A DNA stretch of 64,000 bases from Aeoliella mucimassa (GTDB taxonomy: Bacteria > Planctomycetota > Planctomycetia > Pirellulales > Lacipirellulaceae). A program made the position numbers and the translations under genes. A model generated the notes under the pieces. That model saw nothing but the letters and a program-made list of their open reading frames with translations, was not told where the DNA came from and did not search any database. Positions 44,135-52,880 of this stretch are shown in pieces (position 1 is the stretch's first letter; the number at the start of each line of letters is the position of its first letter). The stretch spans positions 1,426,001 to 1,490,000 of the forward strand of contig NZ_CP036278.1 in assembly GCF_007748035.1 (NCBI RefSeq), given 5' to 3'.

Positions 44135-44801
44135 CGCTAGCGGCCTTTTTCTTGGGAATGACGCGGGCGGGAATGCCCACCGCGATCGAGTGGGGGGGCA
44201 CGTCTTCGAGCACCACCGCGTTGGCGCCGATCACGCTATCGTGACCCACGCGAACCCCGCCTAAGATGCAGACTCCGCAGCCAATGTCGACACGGTCTTC
44301 GATAATAGGAATGTCGGCGTTCTCATCCCGGCGAACCACCCCCATCGTTGTGCTTTGTCGCAGGTGCACGTCGTCGCCGATCGCGTAAGCGGAGATGATA
44401 ATACCGCTGTGATGCCAGACGTGCACCCGCCGGCCCAAGCGACAGGTGTAGGGCAGGGTGATGCCGGTGAGGATTTCGACGAGTTTGAAGCTAACGTTGT
44501 AGAGTAGCGTAAACGGCATGCGCACCAGCTTCCACTTGATGCCCATTCGCCAGTTGCCGAAGCGATGCACGGCCACCGACCAGAAGCCTTGGTCGAATAG
44601 TTTCCGACCGTGCGTATGGTAATCCTCGCGCCATAGCTGCCAGAGAGTCATGCCAGCGGGATTCAGGTTGCGACTCCCACTTATATCAATAGGCACCGCC
44701 GGCGACGTTGGCTGATGGCCCGCCGAAGCTGGAGAGTCCGTTGCGTCTTGTGCAGTGATCGGTGACATGAATGGTTCGCTGGCGTACGACTTGTAAGTCA
44801 T
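44127..44801 (-). CDS. Serine-acetyltransferase-like hexapeptide transferase for polysaccharide modification
   Basis: A 224-residue left-handed beta-helix protein of the CysE/WcaB type. The hexapeptide core is LGRRVHVWHHSGIIISAYAI, GDDVHLRQSTTMGV, then VDIGCGVCILGGVRVGHDSV and the C-terminal PPHSIAVGIPARVIPKKK. The start at 44801 gives an ATGA overlap with the stop of the upstream GT2, marking tight coupling; an ATG at 44768 is possible. Its place among glycosyltransferases argues for sugar O-acetylation rather than cysteine synthesis. Confidence 0.87.
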   Translation of the reverse strand: MTYKSYASEPFMSPITAQDATDSPASAGHQPTSPAVPIDISGSRNLNPAGMTLWQLWREDYHTHGRKLFDQGFWSVAVHRFGNWRMGIKWKLVRMPFTLLYNVSFKLVEILTGITLPYTCRLGRRVHVWHHSGIIISAYAIGDDVHLRQSTTMGVVRRDENADIPIIEDRVDIGCGVCILGGVRVGHDSVIGANAVVLEDVPPHSIAVGIPARVIPKKKAASDD

Positions 44802-45829
44802 ACTCGGGTGGGAGGCCAAAAATTGTAGCGAGTGAAATCCGACAGTTGTGAATCTGGGTAAGAGTACTTTCGCAGTTGCGCCAGGGTGCGAAGCCGGAAT
44901 ACAAGATGCCCTAATAGCCAAGCACTGTCGGCCATGACGCGCTGCAGTTTGCCAAAGTTCTGTTCGAAATATCTGGCTCTCGATTCAAACCAGTACTTAG
45001 GAACTCGACGCAACTTAGCGTCGGTGTTGGTAACTCCGGAACTCTGTCCGACCAAATGGATCACGCGACTTGCAGGCTTATATATAGTCTTCCAATGATG
45101 CTTGGCCGCGCGATAGCAGAAATCGACCTCTTCGTAATAGAGGAAGTAGCGATCGTCGAGCAGCCCGACGTCTTCGATCAGTTCCCTGCGGATCAGCATG
45201 CTTGCACCCGCCAGCCAGTCGCAGTGATGGATCTCGTCGATTTGTGCCGGGGCAATATCGGAGTTCGGGGAGATACGATTCCACCAACCGAGATTGAGGC
45301 CTCGCGCCCATTCGCGACTGGGAGTATGAAACCGAAACGAGGAGGTTTGTAACGAACCATCCGGATTTTCCAGTCGCGAGCCAACGATGCCAGTTCGCTC
45401 GTCGTCGAGTTCCGCTAGCAGTTCGATCAACGCCCCGGGATGCACGATGGTGTCGGAATTCAATAGCCAGATGGCGTCGACTTGCGGATCGCAAAGCTCC
45501 AGCGCCCGTTTGATACCGACGTTGTTGCCATAAGCAAACCCACCATTCTTAGGAGCCCGAATAAGTTCGATCCACGAAGCCCAATCCGATGTTTCAGCGA
45601 TGGCTCGTTCGATCTTATCGGCCGAATCGTCCGGCGAGCAGTTATCGACGACATACACGTGGAAGCTAGCACACTCGTTTCGGACAGGGACCAGTGACTC
45701 CAGGCACTGACAGGTAAGATCGCCGGTGCCGTAGTTCACGATCACGGCCGCAGTGCGCAGTGGGCTGCCTGCAACGGGGCTCTGAGTAGGCGACGGAGAC
45801 TGCATCGAGACGTTCCCTAAGAAACTCAT
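44798..45829 (-). CDS. Glycosyltransferase family 2, rhamnosyltransferase-like
   Basis: A 343-residue GT-A enzyme. Motifs are AAVIVNYGTGDLTCQCLESL, VYVVDNCSPDDSADKIE, KNGGFAYGNNVGIKRA and IWLLNSDTIVHPGAL (DxD equivalent). DWLAGASMLIRRELIEDVG and DDRYFLYYEEVDFCYRAAK are the acceptor and ED-containing blocks typical of WbbL-like rhamnosyltransferases. It is the first gene of the leftward glycan run and couples into the acetyltransferase by an ATGA overlap. Confidence 0.9.
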   Translation of the reverse strand: MSFLGNVSMQSPSPTQSPVAGSPLRTAAVIVNYGTGDLTCQCLESLVPVRNECASFHVYVVDNCSPDDSADKIERAIAETSDWASWIELIRAPKNGGFAYGNNVGIKRALELCDPQVDAIWLLNSDTIVHPGALIELLAELDDERTGIVGSRLENPDGSLQTSSFRFHTPSREWARGLNLGWWNRISPNSDIAPAQIDEIHHCDWLAGASMLIRRELIEDVGLLDDRYFLYYEEVDFCYRAAKHHWKTIYKPASRVIHLVGQSSGVTNTDAKLRRVPKYWFESRARYFEQNFGKLQRVMADSAWLLGHLVFRLRTLAQLRKYSYPDSQLSDFTRYNFWPPTRV

Positions 45830-46254
45830 AAGGGCAGGGGGGAGTGCTTCGCCTGGTCAGGGGAGTGGTTCATCTTATTCGCTCCCAGCAATTCGAGCAA
45901 TCTTCGAAGGGAGTGAGGTGAGCAGATCGGCCTGTTAAGCGATCGTCGACCACCTTTAGGGACGCAAAATCCACTCTCATAAGTTACCACATGAGAAAGA
46001 AAGAGCGTCTCTCGGGGGGATTTATCAACGAGCTTTTCCAAACTGATAAACAGTCGTGCGAGTTGAACGTGTCATGGTGCTGGTGAGGGTTGCTGCGGGT
46101 ATCACATTGCTCGATTAATGCGGGTTTTTTGGGCTTTGCTAAATCAAACGGAAAAGTAGGGCCATCCGTACCAAGTGGTCCGCTTTTTGCTTCAAGTGGT
46201 GGTCGCTAGGCGGAAGACCCACCCCATGAATACCCACCCCCCCACCTGCCCACC
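45830..46254. other. Divergent promoter region of the polysaccharide locus
   Basis: It separates the leftward glycosyltransferase run from the rightward sugar-transferase run and so must carry promoters for both. It is locally AT-rich near 46100-46150. I find no convincing palindrome or RNA gene. Just before the rightward ATG the sequence is C-rich without a ribosome-site match. Confidence 0.4.
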
Positions 46255-47109
46255 ATGAACACCTGCACTGAGGCAACTCTCGAAGCCCGCATTAAAGTGC
46301 CAAATGTTTCCCCTGAGCGGCGTGGATCCGCATCTAGGGTGTCCCAAGAAAACCTTGCTCGCCGGTTGGCTCGTCAGGGTATGTCGCATACCGAGGCCTA
46401 CCGTGGTGCCCGCCAATTCGCTCTCGAATCGGGCGTAGCTGGCGAAGCGATCGCCTGGGACCCCTCGGCCGAGCTTTCCGAAGCCCTTCACGAAGTCGAG
46501 ATTTCGGCTTACAACGTGCTGAAGCGGACGATGGATATCGTGATCGCCAGCGTCGCTTTGCTGTTGCTGTCGCCTGTGATGTTGGTGACCGCTCTGATTA
46601 TCAAGCTGACCGACGGTGGCTCGATTTTCTACGGCCACAAGCGTGTTGGTTACCGCGGCCGTGAGTTCTGGTGCCTTAAGTTCCGCTCGATGATTGAGGA
46701 TGCGGACAAGCTGAAGGCGAAGTTGCTCGAAGAGAGCCACCACGACGACACTCGTACTTTCAAGATTGCCAAGGATCCCCGTCTGACGACGATCGGCGGG
46801 TTGATTCGCAAGCTAAGCATCGACGAGTTGCCTCAGCTGTTCAACGTGCTCCGTGGCGAAATGAGCCTGGTAGGACCTCGCCCCGCCGTTCCTCAAGAAG
46901 TGGCTCAATACACTTACGACGACCTGCGTCGCCTGGAAGTGAAGCCTGGCATTACTTGCATCTGGCAGGTTTCTGGTCGCAGCGATCTGCCGTTCCCCGA
47001 ACAATTGCGTCTGGATATCGAGTACATCGAGAACCGGACCATCTGGATGGACGTAACCCTGCTCGCCAAGACGGTACCTGCTGTCTTGAGCACTCGCGGG
47101 GCCTACTAA
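46255..47109 (+). CDS. Polyprenyl-phosphate sugar-1-phosphate transferase (WcaJ/EpsL type)
   Basis: A 284-residue bacterial sugar transferase that starts exopolysaccharide repeat units on undecaprenyl phosphate. After ~85 soluble residues comes NVLKRTMDIVIASVALLLLS (the membrane helix with the KR-D pattern). The catalytic core then has FYGHKRVGYRGREFWCLKFR, SMIEDAD, IRKLSIDELPQLFNVLRGEM, SLVGPRPAVP and PGITCIWQVSGRS. It has the single-helix catalytic architecture without the four-helix N-terminal half of long WbaP/WcaJ forms. It opens the rightward run with a WecG-like gene. Confidence 0.93.
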   Translation: MNTCTEATLEARIKVPNVSPERRGSASRVSQENLARRLARQGMSHTEAYRGARQFALESGVAGEAIAWDPSAELSEALHEVEISAYNVLKRTMDIVIASVALLLLSPVMLVTALIIKLTDGGSIFYGHKRVGYRGREFWCLKFRSMIEDADKLKAKLLEESHHDDTRTFKIAKDPRLTTIGGLIRKLSIDELPQLFNVLRGEMSLVGPRPAVPQEVAQYTYDDLRRLEVKPGITCIWQVSGRSDLPFPEQLRLDIEYIENRTIWMDVTLLAKTVPAVLSTRGAY

Positions 47110-47192
47110 AGCGTGGTGTGTGGGAAGGGTGTATTGCATCTTTCCTCGATAGCTGGTCGACTGAGTCTGGTCTAGCATTGCAGTACTCTTAG

Positions 47193-48020
47193 GTGTCGGC
47201 AGCTTTCGAAATGGTGGATACAGCAGCAGAAGCAAGCGATTATTCATCGCCACTTCCCAATCCCGATTCGCATCATCTATTCGGCATCGACTTTCATGTC
47301 GTGCGCATGGCCGATGCGGTGGAATGGGTTATGGCCAGATTGCAGGCTGCTGATCGCCAGTGCCAGCTGGTATTCACACCGAATGTGGACCACGTGGTAA
47401 AACTGCGCGACGACCTCGCGTTTCGGCAAGCCTATGAGCGGGCCGACTTGGTAATCGCCGATGGCTGGCCCATCGTCTCCGCGTCGCGAATGTTGCATAA
47501 GACGCTTCCAGCACGTGTGCCAGGCTCCGAATTGGTGCCTACCGTGATTGCTTCGGGTACGACTGACTTCCGCCCCCGGGTATTTCTGTTAGGCGGGGCG
47601 GCCGGCGTTGGCGAGCGAGCAACGCAGCGGTTGTTAGCAGCTCATCCCCACCTTGAGATTGTCGGAACCGACAGTCCTCCCATGGGCTTCGAGAAGTCCG
47701 AGCAAGAGAGCGATCGCATCGTCGAAAAGGTGAATCAAGCCGAGCCCGATCTGCTGGTGGTTGGCTTCGGGGCACCCAAGCAAGAGCTTTGGTTGGCTGC
47801 TCATCGCGATCGCTTGCGGGCGAAGGTAGCGATTGCCGCCGGGGCGACCATCGATTTCATGGCCGGCGAGCAAACCCGAGCGCCCGGTTGGATCCAGGCA
47901 ATGCGGCTCGAATGGCTGCATCGGATCGCTACGAATCCAAGGCGGCTCATCGGTCGCTACGCGAAGGACGCGATCGTTTTTCCTCAGCTAGTGCTCAAGG
48001 AAATGTGGACCAAGAAGTAA
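47193..48020 (+). CDS. WecG/TagA/CpsF family glycosyltransferase
   Basis: A 275-residue GT26-family enzyme that usually adds the second sugar to a lipid-linked primer. Family blocks are QLVFTPNVDHVVKLRDDLAF, LVIADGWPIVSASRML, RVFLLGGAAGVGERATQRL, DLLVVGFGAPKQELWLAAHR and AIAAGATIDFMAGEQTRAPG. The start is GTG 47193, or possibly ATG 47211. It lies 83 bp after the sugar-1-phosphate transferase, a pairing that gives the first two steps of repeat-unit assembly. Confidence 0.92.
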   Translation: MSAAFEMVDTAAEASDYSSPLPNPDSHHLFGIDFHVVRMADAVEWVMARLQAADRQCQLVFTPNVDHVVKLRDDLAFRQAYERADLVIADGWPIVSASRMLHKTLPARVPGSELVPTVIASGTTDFRPRVFLLGGAAGVGERATQRLLAAHPHLEIVGTDSPPMGFEKSEQESDRIVEKVNQAEPDLLVVGFGAPKQELWLAAHRDRLRAKVAIAAGATIDFMAGEQTRAPGWIQAMRLEWLHRIATNPRRLIGRYAKDAIVFPQLVLKEMWTKK

Positions 48021-48107
48021 TCGAGGTATTTGGTGATCGAAAGGCGGAAAGCCTTGGATGGCTTTGTGGTCCTGTCACTCACTCGGAGCGAAAGGAAGAG
48101 TCCAGCG

Positions 48108-48263
48108 ATGATCCGATGGCTGAAGCACCTACTCTATACATGGCGTTCCAGCGATCGCGACTCTGTCGAGATCGAGGGCTACTGCGAGCAATGCGGTGGT
48201 TCATCCCTTGTCGCGGAATCGCAGAGCGGCAAAGCCTGGTGTCCACAGTGCGGGCGGGATTGA
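48108..48263 (+). CDS. Small zinc-ribbon protein
   Basis: A 51-residue protein starting at ATG 48108 with AGGAAG about 8 bases upstream. Two CxxC pairs, YCEQCGG and WCPQCGRD, 17 residues apart, form a zinc ribbon. The first ~20 residues (MIRWLKHLLYTWRSSDRDSV) are basic. It follows the WecG-like gene by 87 bp. Function unknown; it could be a regulator or a small accessory of the polysaccharide enzymes. Confidence 0.65.
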   Translation: MIRWLKHLLYTWRSSDRDSVEIEGYCEQCGGSSLVAESQSGKAWCPQCGRD

Positions 48264-48326
48264 ACCATTGGCCCGTGCCAACTTATTCAGCCTGCTAATC
48301 GCTCTGTTAAAGGACTCTTCAACCAC

Positions 48327-48740
48327 CTAGCGTCGTCCAACGCCACGGAGCTCGGTCTGTTGATAGTAGTATCCCGTATTTTGATAAGGCGGCACGGTAC
48401 CTTCTTCCATGTACCAGCCGGCCGAACCGGTGGGGCGGATAAACTCTGGCTGCGACAATCGCTTTTCCAAGGTGCGATTGATCATCCCTTGTTGCTGACC
48501 AAACTTCTGGAAATCACTCCGCAGTTGGCTCTGCATCTGGTTCTGACGCTGCATCGGTCGCACCAGCGAGTAGTAATTCGGAATCGCACCCTCGGGACGC
48601 AACAAGTTCAGGTAGGGACTCGTTGTCGGCCTTGTCGGTTGGTAACGAGGAACTTGGGCCTGGGCATTCGCTGCTAGCACGCTACAAGCCATCAATGTGA
48701 ATGCTAGCAATACGCTCTTAGCGTAGGGATAGGAAGTCAT
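48327..48740 (-). CDS. Conserved secreted hypothetical protein
   Basis: A 137-residue product with a signal peptide (YAKSVLLAFTLMACSVLA, cleavage near AQA). The start at 48740 has GAGGA 8 bases upstream; ATG 48746 is an alternative. The mature part is Gln/Pro/Tyr-rich with SPYLNLLRPEGAIPNYYSLV and a QMQSQLRSDFQKFGQQQGM coiled stretch. I recall similar planctomycete hypotheticals but can name no function. It reads against the polysaccharide genes around it. Confidence 0.7.
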   Translation of the reverse strand: MTSYPYAKSVLLAFTLMACSVLAANAQAQVPRYQPTRPTTSPYLNLLRPEGAIPNYYSLVRPMQRQNQMQSQLRSDFQKFGQQQGMINRTLEKRLSQPEFIRPTGSAGWYMEEGTVPPYQNTGYYYQQTELRGVGRR

Positions 48741-49011
48741 CGCCATGTTCCTCACTTCAAACTCGGCACGGATTACGGGTTTCGGCCTCTTATTCATTAT
48801 ATCGCTAGGTCAGGGCTCAAACAGAACTGAATGTGGAGGATATTCCGGATTTCACGGTTGTTCCGAAAATTCTTCCCGTTCTGCTCGAATCAAATAGTCT
48901 GAAGGGAGCGATTGTGCCGATTCAGTCCACTACGTGGTTCCCAGCGGAGCGATATGTATCAGGGAGTCACTTTAGTTTCATCCGTTTTGCCTCGAAGCCT
49001 TGGACCCAGTA

Positions 49012-50109
49012 ATGGCTGATCGATCAATGCAATCGCACAGGAAATCATGGGGGCTTCTTTTGGTGATGCTTCTGATGAGCTTTGGGCAAGGTTGCAGCCT
49101 GATGCACAAGCCTTTTCCGAAGCAGTTGCCTCCACCTTCGGTACCACCCACCATTCCGCGTGAGCTATCGAAGGCTACCATTCCCGACTACGTGATCGAG
49201 CCACCAGATGTGCTGGCCGTTTCGGCGATCAGCCTGGTACCGAAGCATCCTTACCACCTGCGTCCGATGGACACCCTGATCATTCAGGCGTCGGGCATTC
49301 CCGAAGAAGCCCCGATCGGTGGAGAGTATCGAGTGGGCCTCGACGGTAAGTTGGTGATCGGCTTCGATTACGACAATGTACTAGGGCCGAATGGCGACAA
49401 GGTTTATCAACCGATTCAAGCCGCTGGTCGATCGATCGAAGAAGTTCGCGAAGAACTGCTAGCCCGCATGGCAGATTTTCGCGAGCCAAATCTATGGATC
49501 ACCCTTTCCAGCATTGCCTCGCAGCAGGAAGTGCAAGGCGAGCATCTCGTTGCCGCCGACGGCCGAATTACGTTGGGTAGTTATGGCCGAGTGTGCGTGG
49601 TTGGCATGACGATCGACGATGCCAAGCAAGCGATCGAAGCTCACCTCTCCTCGAGTTTTGAGGATCCCAAGGTGTCGGTCGACGTGTTTGGCTTCAACAG
49701 CAAGGTGTACTACATCATTACCCAAGGAGCAGGCCTGGGCGACCAGGTTTTCCGTCTGCCCGTTAAGGGGAATGAAACGGCGCTCGATGCATTGAGCGAG
49801 ATTCAAGGGCTCTCGTCCACTTCATCGATTCGTATGTGGGTGGCTCGCCCCGGTGGTAATGAGCAGGGAGGCGACCAGATCATGCCGATCGACTGGTTGG
49901 GTATTACTCAACGCGGCGATGTCGCTACCAACTACCAGTTGATGCCTGGCGACCGACTATACGTTGCTGAGGACAAGCTGGTGGCCATCGATACCGCTCT
50001 GGGCAAGATCATCTCGCCGGTCGAACGGATCTTTGGTGTCACGTTGCTAGGTACCCAAACCGGCAATGCGTTTGCCACCTATGGCACGAGAAACGGAAGC
50101 AACTTCTAA
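49012..50109 (+). CDS. Polysaccharide export protein (Wza/BexD-like lipoprotein)
   Basis: A 365-residue outer-membrane export channel component. The lipobox LMSFGQGC near residue 28 anchors it. The polysaccharide-export domain begins with YVIEPPDVLAVSAISLVP and HLRPMDTLIIQASG, and SLBB-like beta-grasp regions follow (YRVGLDGKLVIGFDYDNVLG, HLVAADGRITLGSYGRVCVV). NYQLMPGDRLYVAED closes the domain. The start may be ATG 49012 or 49027. It is followed by a small lipoprotein gene 67 bp later. It implies a Wzx/Wzy-like or synthase-type pathway, whose other membrane parts are not in this window. Confidence 0.9.
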   Translation: MADRSMQSHRKSWGLLLVMLLMSFGQGCSLMHKPFPKQLPPPSVPPTIPRELSKATIPDYVIEPPDVLAVSAISLVPKHPYHLRPMDTLIIQASGIPEEAPIGGEYRVGLDGKLVIGFDYDNVLGPNGDKVYQPIQAAGRSIEEVREELLARMADFREPNLWITLSSIASQQEVQGEHLVAADGRITLGSYGRVCVVGMTIDDAKQAIEAHLSSSFEDPKVSVDVFGFNSKVYYIITQGAGLGDQVFRLPVKGNETALDALSEIQGLSSTSSIRMWVARPGGNEQGGDQIMPIDWLGITQRGDVATNYQLMPGDRLYVAEDKLVAIDTALGKIISPVERIFGVTLLGTQTGNAFATYGTRNGSNF

Positions 50110-50176
50110 CCCGAGCGTAGCGCTTTCAGAGTTACAGTCTCCCCTTCTACTGACCCAGAAGACTGAAGTATACAAG

Positions 50177-50671
50177 ATGTGCGCAAAATCCTATCACACG
50201 AGACTGCTAAGTGCATTCATCTGCAGTGCATGCTTGGCCATGTCGACAGGTTGTACTACCCGCTGGTGGCAAGAAGAAGAGTGCTGCCCAACCGACCTGC
50301 GATATACCTATAGCTACTGCTCGAACGAAGCAGTACGACGCTGGCCTTGTTGTACCGACGAAGTTGGTTTTGGCGTGAAGCCGACCACCTGGCGGTGCAA
50401 TAACGCCTATCAGCCGGCAAGTCCCTGTCCCTGCGTGGACGGATGTGTCTGCTCGCCCGGCGGTTCGATGTCGCAAGGCTATTCGAGTCCGCAGATGGAG
50501 TCGATTTACACGCCGCAGGCGAGTGAGCCCGACGAACTATTGCTGGAGCCAACGCCAGTCGAGACAGGCCAGTCGATGGAACCATCGGACGAGTGGCAAT
50601 CGTCTCCGAACGAGCTGTTCTCGCCGCCCGCGAACCAGCCGCCGGTCGACCACACCAATCCGTTTCGTTAA
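50177..50671 (+). CDS. Cysteine-rich small lipoprotein
   Basis: A 164-residue product starting at ATG 50177. Its lipoprotein signal is FICSACLAMSTGC (lipidated cysteine at 26). The mature part has an unusual density of cysteines in the first half (EEECCPTDLRYTYSYCSNEA, WPCCTDEVGFG, SPCPCVDGCVCSPGG) and an acidic Pro/Ser-rich second half. I recognise no family. It follows the Wza-like gene and converges with a PEP-CTERM gene, so it may be an accessory of export. Confidence 0.7.
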   Translation: MCAKSYHTRLLSAFICSACLAMSTGCTTRWWQEEECCPTDLRYTYSYCSNEAVRRWPCCTDEVGFGVKPTTWRCNNAYQPASPCPCVDGCVCSPGGSMSQGYSSPQMESIYTPQASEPDELLLEPTPVETGQSMEPSDEWQSSPNELFSPPANQPPVDHTNPFR

Positions 50672-50712
50672 TCGATCACGGTTGATCGATCGTGATCGTC
50701 GCGAGATTTCGA

Positions 50713-51468
50713 TCAACCGACCGAACGATGACGCAACAGATAGGTCTTGCTGCCCAGAACGAAGAGCATCGCTAGCGACATCAGCCACATCGCCTTGCTC
50801 TCGGGCACGGCGGCGGTGGCCGCGGATGGAGAAGTTGCACCTTGCTGAGCGGTGATGGTCACGACTTCGGCTCCCAAGTTATCGCGCCAGATCGTGTAGT
50901 CGGCCAAGTCGACAATACCATCCATGTTGCCGTCGGCAGCCGCATCGGCGGTGCCTAAGCTCGACTTCCAAAGATTGTAGTCGTCGAAGTCTACGATGCC
51001 ATCTTCGGTGTAGTCGCCGTCGGGAAGTACCGTAGCGAATCCCGCCAAAGCGAGGTACCTAGGTTCGGCTTCAGGCAGTTCGTCACTCGTGAATTGCAAG
51101 TTGTAGTTGACCTGATAGAAACCTGAGACGCTGGTATCGAGGGACATCGTGACATCGGTCGATTCGCCAGGAGCAAGTGCTGCTATCTCAGGAACATCGA
51201 TGATCAGGGTGTCGAAGTTGCCAATGGAGGTCACCTCCACCAGCGACATGAGCGAAATAGAAGTCTCTCCGGTGTCGAGGTTGTAGACTTGATACGGTGC
51301 TGGTGCGATTTCGGCGCCGCGACGAACAGTGCCAAAATTCTGAATGACGAACGCAACTTGGGTGTCAGCCGCCAACGATGGTGTGGCAACGGTTGCGGCA
51401 GTGGCCGACGTGGTCGCAAAGGTCAGCGCAAGAAGGCAGGCAGCAGTGGTGGTCGCGAGGGTATTCAT
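50713..51468 (-). CDS. PEP-CTERM-like protein with dockerin-type repeats
   Basis: A 251-residue exported protein with a signal peptide (residues 1-24, ...ATTSATA). A beta-sandwich-like N-terminal domain (~35-145) is followed by two dockerin/EF-hand-like repeats (YTEDGIVDFDDYNLWKSSLG and MDGIVDLADYTIWRDNLG). The C-terminal tail is VPESKAMWLMSLAMLFVLGS, then KTYLLRHRSVG, a PEP-CTERM variant with S in place of P. It is the last gene of the leftward exosortase run. Confidence 0.8.
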   Translation of the reverse strand: MNTLATTTAACLLALTFATTSATAATVATPSLAADTQVAFVIQNFGTVRRGAEIAPAPYQVYNLDTGETSISLMSLVEVTSIGNFDTLIIDVPEIAALAPGESTDVTMSLDTSVSGFYQVNYNLQFTSDELPEAEPRYLALAGFATVLPDGDYTEDGIVDFDDYNLWKSSLGTADAAADGNMDGIVDLADYTIWRDNLGAEVVTITAQQGATSPSAATAAVPESKAMWLMSLAMLFVLGSKTYLLRHRSVG

Positions 51469-51567
51469 CAGGTGTTAGTCTTGGGAAAGCGTACAAGCAA
51501 CCTGCCGAGTCGGGACATCGTGCCCCGACTCTTGGCTAGGGAATTGCTTGTGGATCATCTGGTAGGA

Positions 51568-52137
51568 CTATCGAAATCGTCGATAGCATAAAGCGAGGCA
51601 AGTGCCTGCTGCGGAAAGCAGGAGTAGGCTGTTTGGTTCGGGGACGACGTTCGACATGCCAATCCAAGAACCTGCGATCGAGGTTTGTGAGGAAAGGTTA
51701 TCGTAGTACAGGAAATCTGCGGCTCCATTGAGGGATCCGAATCCCAATTGGAACACACCAGCGTTTCCTGAGTTGCTGTCGGGGGCATCGTTGCTGGCAA
51801 AGAACGCATCGACAAATGCGCTCGAGGCCAAGCTAAATGGCGGGACATCCATGATGGCTTCACCGCTCGAACTGGTGAAGGTTCCTGAATAAGTGCCTGA
51901 TACCATGCCGGCGAAGTAGGTGGCTCCCAGGTCGGTAACCTCGAGTGATACCACGTCCGAGTGGTCAAATGGACCGGTGCCCGAAAGCTCTAAAACCACC
52001 AGTGGTTCCAGGGTATTCTCGTTGTGAAAGGTAAACTCCGAGGCGGTCGCCAACGTGGGCATCACTGCCAAGCAGAGTGTAGCAAGTAGGGGGCGTGTGG
52101 CAAAAACAGTGTTCCGGTAAATCAAGGAGTCGATCAT
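51568..52137 (-). CDS. PEP-CTERM protein
   Basis: A 189-residue exported protein with a signal peptide (to about residue 32, TLATA). The beta-rich body of about 130 residues has no domain I can name; it starts EFTFHNENTLEPLVVLELSG. It ends in VPEPNSLLLLSAAGTCLAL then CYRRFR, a full PEP-CTERM signal. It lies 52 bp after the EpsI gene, so it is probably cotranscribed with the sorting machinery that processes it. Confidence 0.85.
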   Translation of the reverse strand: MIDSLIYRNTVFATRPLLATLCLAVMPTLATASEFTFHNENTLEPLVVLELSGTGPFDHSDVVSLEVTDLGATYFAGMVSGTYSGTFTSSSGEAIMDVPPFSLASSAFVDAFFASNDAPDSNSGNAGVFQLGFGSLNGAADFLYYDNLSSQTSIAGSWIGMSNVVPEPNSLLLLSAAGTCLALCYRRFR

Positions 52138-52189
52138 TAGCCTTCAACCTCAAGCAGAAAAGAGTGGTTGAATCAGCGGTGCAGTTGAC

Positions 52190-52870
52190 CTACTGATTCG
52201 GTTCAGCGTTGTCAATCTTGTCGAAATAAGCAGGGTAGTCAGTCGCCATCGATGTTAGGAAGTTCTTTAGTCGCGCCATCGCATCTTGTTCCGTCTCTTT
52301 GTGGTTGATCTTCGTCAGTGCTTGTACTGCATAGACGAAGGGAGAACCACCATAGCGGGCACGGGGGATAGCAGAGCGTTCGAATGTTGTGCAATCGGAC
52401 CAGCTTGTTGCCACGATAAAGTGATCGTCCGGCGCCCCTCTCATGCCATAGGTCGTCGCTTTAAAGGTATGCTCGACACCAGCAACATCGATTGAGATGG
52501 TCTTGGGTTCGACGATCAAGGGATAGCCTTGTTGGTCGTAACAGACTTCCGGCGGGTGGCGAACCAGTGGGCCTGGAGTGCCGACCAGTGCCATGAATTG
52601 AACGGATTCGACTCCGTCCTGTTTTTGGTAGTCGCGCCAGATGGCTGTTTTGTATTTCAGCAGGTTTCGCGTGTACTCGGGGACCTCTTGCTCACCAAGG
52701 CATTCCCATTCGCCGAACTTCATCGGGAACTGGTTCAACGCGTCGGCGTGGATCACCAAGTCTTCCGCATTTCCCCAGCGTTGGTACACGCGTTCCACGA
52801 GCAAGCTGGAGCCTGCCGTAATGGCGACAGCGGCGACAATAACTGCGATGTTGAGAAGTTTGACCATCAT
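52190..52870 (-). CDS. epsI: EpsI-family exosortase-associated protein
   Basis: A 226-residue protein of the EpsI/DUF3485 family, which in many genomes is a C-terminal extension or neighbour of exosortase. It has an N-terminal membrane helix (LLNIAVIVAAVAITAGSSLL) and a periplasmic body with MKFGEWECLGEQEVPEYTRN, the family core RHPPEVCYDQQGYPLIVEPK and IVATSWSDCTTFERSAIPRA. It lies 10 bp after the GT4 gene. The exosortase here lacks a fused EpsI domain, so this separate protein probably supplies it. Confidence 0.88.
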   Translation of the reverse strand: MMVKLLNIAVIVAAVAITAGSSLLVERVYQRWGNAEDLVIHADALNQFPMKFGEWECLGEQEVPEYTRNLLKYKTAIWRDYQKQDGVESVQFMALVGTPGPLVRHPPEVCYDQQGYPLIVEPKTISIDVAGVEHTFKATTYGMRGAPDDHFIVATSWSDCTTFERSAIPRARYGGSPFVYAVQALTKINHKETEQDAMARLKNFLTSMATDYPAYFDKIDNAEPNQ

Positions 52871-52880
52871 TTAATTATAC

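Noticed and set aside
44127-44801. Serine O-acetyltransferase for cysteine synthesis (cysE)
   Set aside because: It has the hexapeptide fold but is translationally coupled to glycosyltransferases, with no cysteine genes nearby; a polysaccharide acetyltransferase role fits better.
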